Assembly: GCA_022478985.1 (NCBI GenBank)
Contig: JAKSZP010005260.1
Span: 186,001-250,000 of the forward strand
Reading direction: 5' to 3'
Origin: Massospora cicadina
Taxonomy: Eukaryota; Entomophthoromycota; Entomophthoromycetes; Entomophthorales; Entomophthoraceae
Length of the DNA stretch: 64,000 nucleotides
In this document: in pieces, positions 44,441-55,480 of the stretch
Position numbering within the stretch: the stretch's first letter is position 1
How the letters are laid out: each line of letters opens with the position of its first letter
Translations under genes and position numbers: made by a program
The notes under the pieces: generated by a model
The model's database searches: none
What the model was told of the DNA's origin: nothing
What the model saw: the letters and a program-made list of their open reading frames with translations, nothing else

Positions 44441-44900
44441 TCAACATTGTGAAGAATCGCTCCTGCGTGATAAAAAATAGTAAAAATCATAGATCTGCAT
44501 CAAAAGGCCCATTTTGCTATCCAGCTGTCCAGGTCTTTCATCTGCTGCAACCTTAAAGTGAGTAATGGTCAGTGGGGACAAAGAAATGGGTGCCATATAG
44601 GTAGGGCAGATATGCTTGATTGCCAAGAATAGCCATGCATTTGCACTTGGTAACATTAAAATTTCATTCAGCCTTTCTTAGGGTCCTGCTTAGTACGCCA
44701 ATGGGTTATTTGATCTGATCTTCATTGTCCTGTGCTTTGAAGGCCTTGAATGCGATATCACTAGCATCAGTAAATAACAAAAAGGGTCAATTGAAACGTG
44801 GATTGACTATAATAGTTTAATACAAAGAGCGATTTACAACACAATAAACGCCTGTTCTTGTTCTGGCCGCCACTTGAAGGGTACATTAGTTTGTAGAAGG
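44441..44900 (-). pseudogene. Element J RNase H
   Basis: Minus strand: PFLLFTDASDIAFKAFKAQD (about 44790-44730) retains TDAS. It is followed by IGVLSRTLRKAEWNFNVTKC-type sequence (44700-44650) and an open part 44656-44441 with LPYMAPISLSPLTITHFKVA. This is the standard RNase H start and tether region, located between RT and integrase. Confidence 0.78.
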
Positions 44901-45700
44901 AAGACCATAGGTTTGGCTAAGTTGGAAAATCCGAGGGTATAATGATATTAATTCACCATGCCAAGGAATAATTGAATATTTCTAAGGCTCTAAAGGCTTG
45001 ACATTCTCTTAATGGTGGTGTCATTATCCAAGATGAGCTGAATACTTTAATTACCTTTTGTTCAATGAATTCATTTCATATTGAAAGAACTTTGTAGGCT
45101 TGAGCTTTATCAAAACCGTCTTGAGACAATTAAAGACTTCCTGGATATGTACCACATGGTCGTTGAAGGTTTTTGAGAAGCAGTCATATAATCGAGGACA
45201 CATGAACACAGGAAAGCTTTAAGTTCCCTAGGATCCTGTCTAAGACACGGTGGAAGGTAGCAGTCGCGTTACAAAGGCACCGGGACATCATCATTGGATC
45301 AAATAACCCCTCATTGGCTGTGAGCGTGCACTTAGATCGATCTTTAGAGGTTAGTTCGCCTGGCATTAATGATAGTGAGATCCAAAGTGGAATAATATTG
45401 TGACCTGGCAAGCAAGTGGAGAGAGTCGTTGATCTAGGGGAAAGGGGTAACTATCCTTTTTGGTAATGGAGTTAAGTTTTCAATAGTTCATCCCTACACA
45501 ATGACTGTCATTCTTCATCATAACTGACAGAAGGGAAGAGGCTTAAGGCTATGCGAAGGCATTAATAGCCTGGCTTGAGTAATCTCTTAAGCCCAACTGC
45601 TACCTGCCTCTCTTCAACCTAACGTTTCTTGCAGGGATGGGACTGAATGGTTTAGCGTACCCCAGTCTCAGCGTGGTTTAGAACACCATTCATTTTCTAA
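44901..45700 (-). pseudogene. Element J reverse transcriptase
   Basis: Minus strand: LNSITKKDSYPFPL (about 45470), LTSKDRSKCTLTANEGLFDP and MSRCLCNATATFHRVLDRIL (45360-45220, open part 45411-45184), then GNLKLSCVHVSS where the catalytic YxDD strand should be (lost), SKTFNDHVVHIQEVFNCLK (45180-45120). The SKxDxYPLP and ATFxRxMDxIL motifs are diagnostic for Ty3/gypsy RT. Confidence 0.83.
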
Positions 45701-45949
45701 ATTATAGGTTAAAACTGTGAAGTGGCTCTAGTATTCTTCCAGTATTTTCTTAACTTAACTTGTTGTTTGCTAGTGAGCTCTTTCCTACTATAATTGCTAA
45801 ATAGAGCTACTGAGGGGGGTTATTATAACTCAAATTCCATTAAACTTACAAAGTTAAAAATTTCATCTATGGCTTCTACAGAAAGAAGGCAAACATAAGC
45901 GGCTGAATTATTAGGCCCCACTATCATAGGTTTGTCAGTAAGGCTATCC

Positions 45950-46640
45950 ATCAGCATTAATATGGATTTAGCATAAGCAGGATTAAAATTCCTGTACAGG
46001 TCAGGACCTCCTTTACAGATGGGTTATCCATGTCTCGTATTTCCAGCAATTGTCCTGAGGGATATTGATATGTACTTGGGCATTGACGATGACCTGGAAC
46101 TTTGGCGGTAAATTAGTCAGTTTAGGAAAATAAATAGGTCTGCCATCTTAGCCATCGGCCACAGAGGGGTATCCATAACTTAAAAACCTTACATAATTTT
46201 TAGCCTTCCAATGCGGCTTTTGATTTTAGTAGGCAAGCCCAAGCTTTAACGTGCATCTTGGTGTTACTGGAGGTTTTTAAAACCAATTGGACCCTGTGTC
46301 TTATTAGTGATAAGAATTCTCTATCATAATGTATGACGGCGAAATTGTCCCTTAGGAACTGAGTCCTGAGGAGAAAGTCGTAACTCTGGTTGTCTGATGC
46401 AATGGCTGGGGTATACACAGAAAGCTTCCAAACCATTTGTCATTTAGAAATAGGATTAAGTGGACCAAGTACAATGTGTCCCAGACGTCTAATATTCCAT
46501 GTAGAGAGGCAAATTGGGAGATACCTTGAGACAATTCTTTGATTTAGACAAAATGACATTCACTGAGGAACCACTGTTCAATGATGGCATGGGCAGGGTT
46601 TAATGAACTCAAACAGCGATGCGTATATCAAAGATCTCAA
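45950..46640 (-). pseudogene. Element J protease relic
   Basis: Minus strand: SLNSGSSVNVILSKSKNCLK (about 46590-46530) holds the active-site region as NSGSS, i.e. Asp replaced by Asn. The open part 46436-46200 has YDFLLRTQFLRDNFAVIHYD, the family tail (Leu-Leu-x-x-x-Phe-Leu). The order is correct relative to gag and RT. Confidence 0.65.
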
Positions 46641-47740
46641 GGTGAGGTGGTAAAGTAAGGAATATGAAAGATTCATCTGAAGAATAGTAAGCAGAACCAT
46701 GCTCTTTATTATTGGTGGTTACTGAAACATCTTATTCTGATAGATCAACATTAGACTCATTAGCGGTATTTAAAAATTCTTGAGGCAGTATAGGAACGTC
46801 ACCATGAAGTGCCTCTTTCTTAATGACTGACCTTTTACAGCCTCCTTTTGCGAGTCTCTTCCAATAAGTCTTGGTGCTATAGCGGAACTCATTGCAGAAG
46901 TAGCATCAAGGTCTGTGATCCTTCTGGTTCTTGACAATGAGGACCCAGGTCAGCTGGAAGAGATGAATGTGAAGGAATTGGGATGTAAGGTAGACGCAGA
47001 AATTTCATTAAGTGCTAACTTAGTTAACCCCAGATACAGGGGAAACTGTTCTTCTTACCAATCATGTAAATTTGAACCTTAGGATAAGATGCTAACGTGG
47101 ATATGACTGCAGTTATGGCGTCATCCAATGTAATAAGATTGGTGATTACAATGGGTTATGCTTGGGCTTAAAACCAGCTGGCAAACTCCACAGGACGTTC
47201 TCCTTTGTCAAAAGAATGTCTAAAAACGCCTGATTCTGATTGTCCAAGGTTTCTTTACTTCTAAACTCCTGAATTAGGTCTATACAGACTTGTTCCCAGG
47301 TTTAGAATTACTAGAAATGAAAGTCACAATTTCATGAAAGGTAATATTGAGACAGGAGTGGACGTGCTTCACCTTCTGATGGTCAGTGGACTCATACTTT
47401 TTTTTTAGTGCTAGATGGTCCAGTGGACTCATACTTTGAGCTTCAATAAGCTTACAGTAAAAAGAAAATACTTTCCTGTCCTGGGGTAAATCTTTCCTTG
47501 AAACTAGGTTTAAAGTTAGTCACAGGAGGAATGGAAAAACTATTGATGGCCAAAACAGGTGCAGGCTCTAAAAACCTCAGTTTCCACATAGTTGTGAGGG
47601 GCCTTTTTGAGAGTTTTGGGGTTGACCAACCATAGGAAATGCCACCAGCCCTCATTACCCCAAATGACCTAGAGCTCGCCTTTACCATTGCCCACTACCT
47701 AATTTATTTGGCGGAATCAGTCGCAATCTGCCATCAGATA
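46641..47740 (-). pseudogene. Element J Gag relic, cut by element I
   Basis: Minus strand. The open part 47688-47452 contains FGVMRAGGISYGWSTPKLSK. TWEQVCIDLIQEFRSKETLD and NQNQAFLDILLTKENVLWSL (about 47300-47190) look capsid-like. Cys-x2-Cys (CYFCNEFRYSTK, about 46915) marks a decayed zinc knuckle. The N-terminus is missing because element I was inserted at 47741. A 20-bp insertion lies at 47401-47420. Confidence 0.65.
47384..47437 (-). mobile_element. 20-bp micro-insertion with perfect 17-bp target duplication
   Basis: CAGTGGACTCATACTTT occurs at 47384-47400 and 47421-47437. Between them lie only 20 bp, which on the minus strand read GACCATCTAGCACTAAAAAA. This is the same 3' terminus as the 48-bp insert at 33630 and close to the K-family end. 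The insert is barely longer than its duplication. Confidence 0.85.
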
Positions 47741-48346
47741 TGTCAATAGCAATTTCTGCCCAAAATAAAAATTTTTTAGTATAATGTACAATCCTATGGT
47801 TTGGCGTATTATACCCTTATTTGCACACCCAAGTCCCTCAAACCATTTACATTCCCTTTAATTGATTATTAACAGAAATTTTCAGTCAAATGTTCCCAAG
47901 TATTTCTAGTTGATAAAACTTATGTAAATGATACTAAGACTGATCAGACTACACCAAGACGTGCCTAGATTTTTTACAAAGCAGGGATATGTTTCACACA
48001 ACTTAATACACCACTATTGACGGACCATAATAATGAAACTAGAAACTTTAAGGGCTTTGGAGTAAGCTGCCTGATTAGAGGTACAAATATAAAAAGTGTA
48101 ATACTAGCATGAAAAGGGATATACGCGGCAATGCACATTCTAAGGAATACCATCAACAACGGATCTCCAAGCTTGTAGTACCTGCTGAGACTACAGTGGA
48201 TTTGGGGAAGTTACTTTTAATCAAGGTTTATAATTTTATCACTATTAACATTTGTTTGTAGGTGTGCTGCCTTCACTCAGTTATACCTAATAAAGTTCAA
48301 ACTTACCTTTGCTTATATTACCAAGTTGCAGTTGCAAATTGCAACA
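47741..48346 (+). repeat. Element I 5' LTR
   Basis: Inferred: starts TGTCAATAGCAATTTC, similar to the first bases of the E LTR (TGTCAATAAATTG), and ends TTGCAACA two bases before a PBS-like sequence. It truncates the element J gag on the left. The 3' partner lies outside the window, so the start is less certain than the end. Confidence 0.5.
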
Positions 48347-48348
48347 TC

Positions 48349-48366
48349 TGATGCTTGCTACAAGGG
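48349..48366 (+). promoter_or_regulatory. Element I primer binding site
   Basis: TGATGCTTGCTACAAGGG, two bases after the LTR end, matches the E PBS TGGTACTCGCTACAAGGG at 14 of 18 positions. Confidence 0.6.
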
Positions 48367-48399
48367 CGCATTCAATGAAGTCATAGAGCAACTTAAGGA

Positions 48400-51300
48400 A
48401 AACAATACCATGTGTCACGATCCCAACTAACTCATTATCAGCTTCAGGGACAAGTTTACTCCCAACCTATGTACAAAGGAGAGCCTTCGCAACCACTTCC
48501 AACTTAGCAGTTCAGAAGAGGAAATTGAAGCTTCTGACATGGAGCTCATCCCCATAGGTCTGCTGGCCTCTAAGTTGGTAGAGATACTGGCCTCATACCC
48601 CCCCCAAACACATCAAAGAAGTTATGGAATGGCTCCTCTGCGGATATTGTCTCCATGACAAAGCCCTCAACAAAGTGATTTTGGGATGTTTCAGAACTAA
48701 AAAACCAAGACTACCTCTATGTAAACTATTATTTAATAAGGAAGTTGTCGATGTCCTCTGTGGTCAAGAAGTTCTCTACCCAAGCAAATCATCAAAATGA
48801 TTAATGCAATACATTCACCCTTTAAGCAGCCAATCAATGCGCATCATCTCCCAACAACACATCAATATTAGCGGATTGGCTGAGCTTGCAGAAGCTCAAC
48901 GTTGGGACAACCAATTATATAGTGGATTGATTGGAAAGCACCATCTGAGAAGTCCATAAAATCATCTTAAACGCCCAACTTATACAGGTGAAGCTCATCG
49001 CCATGTGGACATAACTGCAGACCAACTGAGTGCCAATCTGGCCCAAATCAGCAAGGTGCTAGATTAGCATGGGAATCTCCTCAATGGATCGCCAAATTGA
49101 CCCACCACTGAAGTCAGGGTGACGATTATATGAAAGCAATGGTGGAAAGGCATGTTACAATGGATGGCACCAATAGAGAGGCACACGCTAAAACTGATCA
49201 TGCCATCTGGCTGCTGGTGGAAGAGCTGGAACGACAGTTCCCTAGCCTTTCATGATTAAGTCAACTATCTTCTCAGCTTGGTGTTCTTGATCATAGCGTC
49301 CATTTTGGACATAAAAGAACAACAAACTTAACAAGCGCTTGACTAATGGAAACATTTTCTGCAAAGCTTCAAGGGGATATAAAATTAACAAATGAAGTGT
49401 TTAAGGCTCAGGGCATAAGAATCAGCCAATTCTTGAGGAGAATGCAGATTTTATATTTTTATCTCCATGGCGGAATGTAAATTAGATGGAGCTCAATTAA
49501 TCCACAGGACATTACTTAATACTTCTTGACAAATTAGATCAGTTCTGGGAAGAGATTAGAGGCAAAATCTGTAGATGCCAACAAGTTTATTTTTCTCAGA
49601 AATTAAAGGATCTGTATACCAACGTGCATGAGACTATACCAGCAGACTCTGCTTAAAGCGATGGAGATACTTAGAGAAAAATATTCCAGCGGCTATGTCC
49701 TCTATAAATACACCCAACAGATCAACCCAGATTGCTATCCCAGAAGTTTTCCCTTACGTCACTTCCACTGTTCCAGACAGCTGTGACAAAACACCCATTC
49801 GCCCTAACTCTACTGCTGGACCGTCTTTATCAAATGCTCAAACTTTGTCATGAAACCAGCGGGGCTGACTAATCAACAACGCCATGAAGCTTCAGCTGAG
49901 CATTCAAAGCCGCTGGAAGTTTCAGGGTCATATTTGTTTTACTGATGAAGTTTAACAATAGGGAAATCATACAAACCTTCTTATCGTTTATCAAAATTTG
50001 AATGTACTGTGTAAGATATAATTTTAAATTGGCGACGCTCATGAACACTCTGGACCCTGGAGCCAAAATTTGATCATTCCAAAGACCAGCGAAACTGGGC
50101 AACTATACCAGAATGCAAATAGCATTAATATTGTTGGATTTTTGGCTTGAAAGGAAGCTGGCTAGTGCTTTTTGCCTCAAATCCAAAAATATTTTGAGGG
50201 GCTTTTCTTACCCTCTTATATGAGAAATGGAAACAAATAAATACTAAAAAAGGTTGTTTTTATAAATATTTATTGGGCGCCGCATGGGGGTAAAAGAGAA
50301 AATACAAATAATAAAATAAATAAGAGAATTTAAAACTTTTTAATTGAAAATTGGATAGTTTGGGAATTTCCAAATTAAGTAATATGGGGTTTTAGCTATC
50401 AAAGCTCAGAAAACTCGCTTCACTTTAGCTGAATGAAGGATGGGTAATTATTTTTGGCTAAGATGTACCCATGGGGTGATGACTTAATAAATTTCAGCCA
50501 GTCCCTATTAGCTAAAATTATTTCAGCTTGGGGGACCTCTGCCACGCCTATAAAGGGGGAAGTCCTCAAGTAGGTGCTTTAAATGACCTGTTTATGGCTA
50601 TTAGAATACCATTCAATGGACGCCCCATGGTCCGCTTTGTAATTAGGATAAATCTGACTGCTTGATACAAATTTAGTTGCCCGTGAAGTATTCAAAATTG
50701 TGTTACCCCAATTTGCGTGGTTCCACTAAAAATTGGCCAGGGTCTTTTAGCTGATATTATCTTTATTTGTATTTATTAATCTTATTATTGGGGACTTGTA
50801 AATATCTGACATCCCCCCTTTTCAGCCGATTTTGCCCCAAAACGTTCTTATCTTGAAGCCTGGAGGGCAAATGTCTGACAATTATAAAGGAAATCAGCGA
50901 GGTGGAGATAATGACAACCATGAAAACCCCCTTCCTCAACATATCTTTCAAAAAAAGCAGATTTTCGAGTCCACCGATCACTTCTACCTAGAGCAAGGTG
51001 CTATATGGCGCAAAGGTTGTTAATAATTAAAATGCATAGAACACCTGCAAAACATACAAGAAGATGTATTGAGTCATTTTTCCTGTGTTAAATGATGAAT
51101 GCATCTCATACAGATGGTGAACTATCTTTTCCTCTGCGCTGCAACCTTTGCCATTCTTAATAAGGATACTACAACAATCAAAAGAATCAGAATAATCCCT
51201 CCAGCAGTATATTGAAGAGAGCCTACCATATCATTAGACCTGGTTGAACTGACATCTTAAAGATTACGTGCCACTGATGCAGATTAAAGGACACTATGCC

Positions 51301-51690
51301 AATCAATGCCAACCCAAGGGTCTTAAACTTAAGGTAGATCACATGGGAGTAGTGGATATGAAAGAACAGAAAAAGAATTGGCAGAGTAGAATTTGGATAT
51401 TATGCTTCCGCCCGATCACAACAGAACTCTAATTATAATAATAAAGCCTCAACTTCACCCTCCATCATTGATGACAACATATTTGTGGTCGCCACCCAAT
51501 CCCGCTGTGGGACACTATAGTTTAGGCAGATGAAGTGCTATCTAAACCCTACATACAGCAGTTGTCATTACAAGTTGCTGGTCACTCTGGCGACATGCCT
51601 AAACTATAAGGGGTTAACATATATATCCACTTGAGAGTTAAAGAAGACTAGTCCCCTTCTCTGTGACTCTTTCCAGTCCTACATGGGTCA
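48400..51690 (+). pseudogene. Element I Gag relic, interrupted by LTR P
   Basis: Near 48540-48700 fragments MELIPIGLLASKLVEILAS and VMEWLLCGYCLHDKAL align with the E Gag N-terminus (IMEWLLWGYHIYKED). Later pieces are ADQLSANLAQISKVLD, IWLLVEELERQFPSLS (49215), FSAKLQGDIKLTNEVFKAQG (49350-49410) and MKPAGLTNQQRHEASAEHSK (49850). After the interruption at 50132-51030, a CCHC-like segment with frameshift (CH-C, KGHYANQC) lies near 51275-51320. It is closely related in plan to the Gags of E and L. Confidence 0.7.
50132..51030 (-). mobile_element. LTR P with a short adjacent interior fragment
   Basis: 50132-50811 starts TGTTGGATTT and ends AATATCTGACA. On the minus strand a purine run AAGGGGGGA lies next to the LTR start TGTCAGATATT, so 50812-51030 should be the 3' end of a minus-strand interior (LQDKNVLGQNRLKRGDVRYL on that strand). 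There is no second LTR, and the immediate flanks AATAT and TCCCC do not match, so this is a truncated element rather than a clean solo LTR. The right limit is approximate. Confidence 0.5.
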
Positions 51691-52040
51691 TGACAATTAA
51701 CTTGGTTTACACTTAATAGGTACTTATGATTCTTACTTTTCTGAGTGCATGCATGTTGACATTAGTGTGGGCAAGATCCAAGTCAGGGCTATAAGAGATA
51801 GCGGGGCCTCTATTAATATTGTACCCACTAAACTAGTCAAAAAATTAGAATATGACCGGATATTGAAAACTGCAAAGAATATGGGATGTCTGGATCAAAT
51901 AGACCACCTCACTAGAAGCCTATAGTGCGCTGCTGATAAGATAAGATCACTTGTCATTGAGCTCCCAAAATTGTTCTTTAAAAAACCCACTATAATATCT
52001 TCATTGGATTCACCTTCATGAGGACATATGGTGTGAAACT
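51691..52040 (+). pseudogene. Element I protease
   Basis: VGKIQVRAIRDSGASINIVP then TKLVKKLEYDRILKTAKNMG (about 51765-51890). The DSGAS active site and following residues align with E (DTGAPVNII) and L (DSGAPINIV). A frameshift near 51900 breaks the flap region; downstream IRSLVIELPKLFF is the equivalent of the E segment SAPLVVLP. Confidence 0.82.
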
Positions 52041-52690
52041 CAAATTTTAAGGAAAACATCCTATGATTTTTGAACTGAAACTTACATTGTATTACTAAGA
52101 GTGGACCAACTGATGGAGAAGCAAGCTCTGCTGTTCGTAAACTTAGCCTTTAAATATAATTTTATACCCGTCCTTTATCTGTAAGGGTGAGTCTGCACCC
52201 AATATTCACCACACTAAGTCTTCAAATCAGATAACATTCTGCTGAGGGCTGACGGCCATCTGACAACAAATCTCTGGGATACCAAGTCATTTTGAAAACG
52301 AACATAGGCCAGAAGATTTTGATAGTCTGTATGGCAATTTTTTCTTTCTTCAACTGCTCACATCAAGAGCTCACTTCAGCGCTAGGGCTTGTTCTCCCAG
52401 AATATGTGAAGATGAGCTATTACTAGCTAACTTATATCTATACCTAATCCAAGTGAAAAGGCATCAAAATACTATGTTCTTCCGTATTCTACTGATTGAG
52501 GAATTGTAAGATGTGTAAGAATTTGAGATGCTTGAGGAGTTCAGGTTGGATGAGGAAAATTTTGAGGCCATCTGGTAACTCATAATGTGTGAATCCCTGT
52601 TTGGGATGATGAAAGAGGTGAAAGATCAGATGATGGTCTAATCAAAAAATAAAACTTTCTTTGCAATAGAAAGACTTTAACTTAGGATGC
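52041..52690 (+). pseudogene. Element I protease-RT linker
   Basis: Heavily broken. Position matches the linker of E. Fragments near 52350-52460 (PEYVKMSYYxLTYI) and a Glu-rich stretch near 52510-52610 are readable. No function assigned. Confidence 0.35.
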
Positions 52691-53043
52691 TCTGAGGACG
52701 TATTGCATCATAAAGACACCAGGACCCATTCACCGTTACGCCTACATACCACACACTGGTCTAAGGCAGTGGACGAGGTTGTCCACGAGAAAATAAGCCA
52801 GCTAGTTCAGAAAGTTATGCTGGTACAATCTTAAAGTTTATGGGTTTCACCAGATTTGATTGTAAAGAAAAAGAATGGATATAACCAAGTGGTGATTGAT
52901 TACCAGCAACTCACAATGTAACAAAGAAGGACACCTACTCTTTTCCAAGAATTGATAATGCACTCAACAGACTTGGCAGAGCAAAGTGATTCTCAGCTAA
53001 GTATCTAATTTCTGATCAATGGCAGATAGAGATGCCTCTGACA
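52691..53043 (+). pseudogene. Element I RT, N-terminal part
   Basis: HHKDTRTHSPLRLHTTHWSK, AVDEVVHEKISQLVQKVMLV, LIVKKKNGYNQVVIDYQQLT, FPRIDNALNRLG-type and YLISDQWQIEMPLTD are in order. They correspond to the RT entry helix, the KKK-x-G strand, the DYxxLN motif and the second palm strand. The gene is cut at 53043 by element K and resumes at 54930. Confidence 0.85.
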
Positions 53044-54929
53044 GACTTCTTTTTGCTTTGATCACAATTTTGATTGGATCTGACCTTCAAAAGGTTTTGA
53101 AAAATACAAACTCATTTGTCAAGACATTATGAGATAAAACGTCATTAAATGAGACGCCTGCTCCCCCTGCTTGGGGTGGTGGTTTGCCGCCTCCTGGTCT
53201 GTTTTGGCCGCAGCCAAAGCGCCTGGGCTGGCTCTGGTAGCACCCCAAATCTCAACGGACGTTTTGTTCCCCCTAAGGACCTCGCTCAACATCTCGCACG
53301 CTCCCAGGTGGTGCTGAGAAGCCCCCTGGCGCTCCCTTGTCACAACCTGTGGTTTGGCCTTTGGGTTGAGTATGGGATTCCTTTCCCTTAATCAAGTGCT
53401 GCTTTCATCGAGATGGCTCAGACAGTGTTAGAGCCTGCCAGTTTTATTGATTCACGCCCCTTTAAGGTATTTTGATCTTTGATTCCCTTTTAAAGCCCAT
53501 GCTATAGCTGCGGTGATGGTGCAGCTTATTTATAAAAACACCCTAATCTCAAATTTCTGTACTTTGTTGCCAGAAGACACCACTTTAGTGGTTCAGTTTG
53601 CTGGTCTTCCAAGCTATCTTCCCCTATTAAGATTCGCCATGAGCTACTAGAGGGATTAGCCGCCTATGGCACAGATCCCGTTCTTAAGTTTGTGGTTCAA
53701 AATGGAGCCAGCTTACAGTTGAGACCTTGGGCATTTACAACCATTTTTCCTTTTCATTGGGACACCCAGCTTGTCAATCACCCTCATACCATTGTCCGCT
53801 CTGCCCCAGACCACCCATTCTGGGCCTGCATTGAAAATGGGCGAGAAGTTTTCCCCTTTTGCTTTAATAATTGATCGCTTAAAGCTCAAGTGCCCTAACC
53901 CTGCTGTTGCTGCAGTTTTTGTTGCCCCCTCCCTCTGTTGTCAGCCCCACCGCTGAATCTGCATCAGTTTTTGAGTGTGGTTCAATCCTTCCTCCCCTTG
54001 CCGCACCTTCCATGGCCTCATCTTCCACTGCGCCAGCCAATAAAAATTATCCAGATAAAAGTCTCAGATAAGGTTTCAGCTCAATCATTAGTTGAATAGC
54101 TATGGTCAAAGGTATGTGAGACTTCCTCTCCTGTACCCAGCCAATCAGCTCCTATTTCTGGCCCAACTATTCCCCTCTTAAACCCTTTCAAATATCTTGA
54201 ATGGTTGAATGTTGACGGGGTGGCATATTCCAAAGAATCCCAACTTTGGTTGGCGGGATTCATTGTCAACCAACCCAATTTAACTCCTCATTGTCAATTT
54301 CGTCTTCATAAGGCTTCCCTAATAACATAACCTTAAATAAAAACATATTGAGGGGGATGCTTCCCTGCCAACGTTTTATTACCGCCAAGCCCTCCATATG
54401 GCTATGGAGTCCAATGTAGATGAAATTTCCTGCCTGAACTTCCTGATCAATTTCCATGGTGATGTTCAGGCGCCAATTGAGGAGATCGCATTTATGGCAG
54501 GCCACGCTTGCACGGATGCAGAAAAGCTGTTACTGTTTAACCTGAATCACCCCAAAACTTGTCAGTAAATTAAAAGTTTTTTGATTTGTATTAGATTTGA
54601 TTAAGCATGCTGAATTCCAGCTTGCCAAGTATCCTGAGGCTATGCATACTGCTGGCCTTATCAATGAGGAGAACCCTCATCTTGATAATCTTCAACCCCA
54701 TGCAGTTGACCCCCCAAATCCAATTTTGTTCGTCATGTCATGTGACCTTTTATATACATAAATGAGGATCCTCTCATCCTCTCTTCCCCATCTGATATAG
54801 CATCTTAGGCTATTTTCCAAAAGAGTCATATTAGGGTTTTTTACCTACAGATAATCCTTTTTTTGGCCCTTTTCAAATAAAGATGAGTGGTGGGCCCCAT
54901 TTTTGATTGGGCGCCACTAGTGCTAAAAA
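53044..54929 (+). mobile_element. K: single-ORF non-LTR-type element, nested in element I RT
   Basis: About 1.9 kb. Flanks AGAGATGCCTCTGACA (53028-53043) and AGAGATGCTTTACA (54930-54943) are an imperfect 14-16 bp target duplication, and the element I RT frame rejoins across it. The 3' end reads TTGATTGGGCGCCACTAGTG then CTAAAAAA. There are no LTRs and no inverted ends. Same ORF family as H1 and H2 but a different 3' third, and the same 3' end as the insert at 22857-23122. Confidence 0.85.
53140..54760 (+). pseudogene. K ORF: RRM-like / zinc-like protein relic
   Basis: GRFVPPKDLAQHLARSQVVL, LPCHNLWFGLWVEYGIPFP (53260-53390), DTTLVVQFAGLPSYLP (about 53580), YGTDPVLKFVVQNGASLQLR and FPFHWDTQLVNHPHTIVRSA with DHPFWACIENGREVFPFCF (53670-53870) match H1/H2 in order. 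Downstream it diverges: MESNVDEISCLNFLINFHGD, FMAGHACTDAEKLLLFNLNH (54400-54560), then FQLAKYPEAMHTAGLINEEN and LQPHAVDPPNPILF (54615-54730). Frames break several times. The conserved DHPFW...G and Cys residues suggest a zinc-binding or compact domain after the RRM-like segment. Confidence 0.65.
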
Positions 54930-55480
54930 AGAGATGCTTTACAAAACAAGAAAAAGCTGCTATTATAATGGCCTGAGGGCTGTTCTAACCAACCAAAATG
55001 CTGCAATGTTTATATAATGCCCCTGCCACATTCCAAAGAGTGGATGACAGCATACTTGAGGGAGTTGAAGATTTAGTGCGTTTTAGTTTATTTAGATGAC
55101 ATAAATGTCTTATTGAGGATTTTCAAAAACAACTCAGCACCTGGAAGTATTCCGCTGACTTGCTGCCACTACCCTGATAGTCAAACCCAAGAAATGTAAC
55201 TTCTTCAAAGAACAACTTAAGTACTTGAGTTTCGTTATTAACAAAGAGGGCCTGGAGCCAAATTGGCCAATATTGAGGTGATCAAGAAGGTGAGTACCCA
55301 AGCCAGTAAACGAGACATCCAGGTGTTCCTTAGCTATTAGTTACTATTGGCGAGCAAAAATAATTTTAGTAAAACAGGGCAGCCATTATTATATCTATTG
55401 AAGAAGGGTTCCCAGTTTGAATGGACTCCAAATTGTCAACTGGCTTTTGTCCAACTTTGTACCTGCCTCGTCATGGCACC
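54930..55480 (+). pseudogene. Element I RT, C-terminal part
   Basis: TKQEKAAIIMA, YNAPATFQRVDDSILEGVED (about 55010-55070), then the catalytic strand region read as VYLDDINVL-like across a frameshift (about 55085-55110). FFKEQLKYLSFVINKEG (55200-55240) and the connection IQVFLSY, YWRAKI follow. Continues 52691-53043. Confidence 0.8.

Noticed and set aside
50832..51023. 63-codon plus-strand ORF, Asn/Gln/His-rich
   Set aside because: It lies in the interior fragment next to LTR P; the informative reading there is the minus strand beside the polypurine tract.
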